Shown here in pieces: positions 61,860-64,000 of a DNA stretch of 64,000 bases (positions within the stretch are counted from its first letter, which is position 1; the number at the start of each line of letters is the position of its first letter). The translations under genes were made by a program, and so were the position numbers. Source of the DNA: Porphyra umbilicalis. Its lineage: Eukaryota > Rhodophyta > Bangiophyceae > Bangiales > Bangiaceae. The stretch spans positions 1 through 64,000 of the forward strand of contig KV918803.1 of the NCBI GenBank assembly GCA_002049455.2, read 5' to 3'. The notes below the pieces were generated by a model, which did not search any database, was not told the DNA's origin, and was given only the letters and a program-made list of their open reading frames with translations.

Positions 61860-62004
61860 GGTCTATCACAACGTGTCTCAATTATTGGTGAAACGTGTCT
61901 AAATTCGCTTAATAGGCCACGAACAGCTGTGTGTCAATGTGAACGTGCCCTATTGAACGTCGAACGACCTCCTCGAATTTAGATATGTCCAGCTCGGTTC
62001 GATA

Positions 62005-62083
62005 GTCCGAGTGTCACAAAGGTCGCGCATGGCCTATTCGAAGCCGAAATACGGCACGCGCACCCTATTCAGGACACTCGGAC
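62005..62083. mobile_element. Possible 79-bp MITE with TA flanks
   Basis: The 11-base ends GTCCGAGTGTC and GACACTCGGAC are perfect inverses and both are flanked by TA (62003-62004 and 62084-62085). This fits a tiny Tc1/mariner-type MITE, but the short ends could be chance. Confidence 0.35.
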
Positions 62084-62085
62084 TA

Positions 62086-63345
62086 TGCTACGGGCTCACT
62101 CATTGGCTGGACACCAAATCATTGCAACATAAAACGTGTCTGTTGAAAAACGACCACGCCAAACGACGACGGCGAAACGATCGCCGCTTCACTCAAAGGC
62201 TGGGAACGACAGGTGACCCAAGAATCGACACTTCCTGCCTCGACGGACGTAGACGCAATCAACGCGAGACGCCGTGACTTATCAAGGCGACACACACAAG
62301 TCGCTTGCGGCCACTTCGAGGGCCCCCGGGTCTTGTGCGAACCTTCTGAGCCTCGCACGCTGCCGTAGCGTGTACGTCAAGGGACAGACGTAGAGCACCA
62401 CTCTGTGCTTCTTTGCCTCCTTTCTTGTGGTCGAGTATGAGTGGCTCAAGGGAGTGAGCCGAGGCTGTCAACACTGGCACGGTGGCAGCCTGGGGTGCTG
62501 CCATGTGTCAGATGATTGTCCCATATCGGTACGATCGGCCACTTCGCGTCGTGTATGTGCTTTGTGTCTGCGTCGTGGCAGACGATCGCGACCTTCTTCC
62601 AGCCTGAGCACAGAAATCTCAGGCGGATCACGGGGATCTCGCTGTGCTGGCGCCTCTCTGATTCCACTGAGATATAGTCCATTGGAATAGACCACGAACG
62701 ACCCACCGATGAACGTGACTATCGGCGAGAAAGTAGCCTACTCATGAGTAAGTCTATTGCGTATATCGTCCATTTCAGGCCTCGCCGTTAGGCGACCTCT
62801 AGGAGGGTGCCACGTCGCATGCCCAGTTGAGAATTTAACAATATAGTCCCGACATTGCTGGCTTTGCTCTCAAGACAACGCAGTTCTGTCCCGTGTCTGA
62901 ACCGATTTTCCTTGATGTCCACGGCCCGTGCGCGAACCCGCACAGGCGCCGCCTGGTAAGCACACGAGGGTTCCAACGATTCCTACTGACGAGGACCGCC
63001 ACATCACCGAAATTAGTTCCAACAACCAGATGGTACTAGACGGCGGTTCATCGCAAAAGATGCTTGTGAATCGAAGTGCCTTTTTCCATGTCCCGTTATT
63101 CTGTACCTGGTGGGATGTCTCCGTTCGATATTTTCAGTATTCGTCCAGATCCATCATCGAAGAGAATAAATTCAATCTGTCTATCCGAAAAATATCCGAA
63201 ATCCGACTAATTGAGTGTCCTATTATACTGTTGATCCTGACTCTGTCCGGCCCAGCAAGATCCGATTTCGGATAGATGACTTAGGCAAATACTCAATCCA
63301 GAATGCATGTGAGGGGATGTGGAATATATCCTAATGCAATAAAAA
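62086..63345. other. AT-richer region with repeat ends
   Basis: No gene is recognised. CATTGCTGGCTTTGCTCT (62858-62875) resembles the element ends at 25.1 and 49.06 kb. CTATCCGAAAAATATCCGAAAT (about 63181-63202) faces GATTTCGGATAG (63263-63274), a short inverted repeat. Confidence 0.4.
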
Positions 63346-63349
63346 GTGG

Positions 63350-64000
63350 CTGATTCCAAAGCCCCTTGTAGTAATACCGCCGCATGGCCGCGTACATGCG
63401 GGACTCACCGGGGTGCCCCGCGAGGGTCGAGTCGTGCTCCAGGTCGACGACCTGCTCCTGCAAGGAGGTCGGGACCACCACTGGGTGTGCGCCGTCGGGT
63501 GCCGCGCGTCGGCGGAGGATCCCATCGGGGTCCTCGAAGAATGGGATGCGCCGGCCGGCGTTCAGGGCCTTGACAACCTCTTGGCAGTACCCATCCTGGG
63601 CTTGGGCCGAGAGCACCGCGTCGCGGTCGATGCCACGGACCGTGGGGCCGCCGACGTAGTTGGCGGCGTCGAGGCCCCGCACCGTATTGGCCCGCACGGC
63701 GAAGACGGGGACGGCGTCGTCATACGACGTCTGGTCGCTTCCCCCGCACTTCAAGCGGGAGATGGTATCCGCCATGTAATGCGTCATCCCCGGCTTGTAG
63801 GCGACGTCGAACTCCAAGTCGCTCAGGCGTAAGCGCCAGCGTGCCAAGCGGGGGTTTCCCGAGCCCTCGATGTTGAGGATCCACCGGAGGCAGTCGTGGT
63901 CCGTGCGCACGAGGAAGTGGTCCCCTTCAAGGTAGGGGCGGAGCTTGAGCGACTCCCAGACGACCGCCTGGCATTCTTTCTCCGTGACCCCGTAGGGGAG
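63350..64000 (-). mobile_element. Ty3-type retrotransposon fragment, continuing past the right edge
   Basis: The minus-strand translation runs from the RNase H region (VRTDHDCLRWILNIEGSG, RLARWRLRLSDLEFDVAYKP, MADTISRL) into the integrase zinc-finger region (LAGHPGESRMYAAMRRYYY). It ends abruptly near 63350, so the copy is truncated there. The protein differs clearly from the Ty3 element at 35-44 kb, so this is another family. No LTR is in view. It looks old and incomplete. Confidence 0.85.

Noticed and set aside
1-64000. Bacterial or giant-virus origin of the window
   Set aside because: Spliceosomal introns with conserved phases, a plastid-type leader and several eukaryotic transposon classes argue for a nuclear algal chromosome.

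Overview
This is eukaryotic nuclear DNA: genes are broken by GT-AG introns (donors GTACGT, GTATGT, GTAAGT), GC content is high, and full LTR retrotransposons and DNA transposons sit among the genes. A class I fructose-bisphosphate aldolase with a plastid-type leader points to a photosynthetic host. Together with few introns per gene and copia, Ty3, Tc1/mariner, hAT and Harbinger-type elements, this best fits a bangiophyte red alga (Porphyra/Pyropia-like). That assignment is an inference; another GC-rich alga is not excluded.

Left part (1-25 kb) is gene-bearing. In order: a three-exon aldolase (-), a two-exon Alba-domain protein (-), two tandem Nudix genes of the diphosphoinositol-polyphosphate phosphohydrolase type (+), an intronless M13 (neprilysin-like) metallopeptidase (-), an inverted-repeat element with CAACGG clusters, a very GC-rich low-complexity block, a palindromic mariner-type MITE, a Harbinger-type element with a tiny SAP-domain ORF, an unrecognised membrane protein (+), and a secreted protein with three malectin-like domains (+). 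A complex inverted repeat with arms of about 520 bp follows (23.6-25.1 kb).

Middle part (25-44 kb) is dominated by insertions. An 880-bp hAT-type element has an 8-bp target duplication. One unrecognised cysteine-rich gene (27.5-43.9 kb) carries a young copia element in its third intron and a young Ty3 (chromovirus-like) element in its last exon. Removing the two insertions at their target duplications leaves a four-exon reading frame of 426 codons. The copia primer site matches the anticodon arm of initiator tRNA-Met, the half-tRNA priming known from Drosophila copia.

Right part (44-64 kb) mixes a Tc1/IS630-type transposase gene (-), a 471-bp satellite, a 77-bp minisatellite, an F-box gene (-) and a zinc-finger gene (+) that both continue in frame past stop codons, a 253-bp array whose frames are almost all open, a Thr/Gly-rich ORF over a 24-bp minisatellite, transposase fragments, and a Ty3-type fragment that runs off the right edge. 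Most host genes here look independent: no operon or shared pathway is visible. Several long GC-rich stretches are open in many frames on both strands, so ORF length alone is poor evidence and I have left most of them unannotated.
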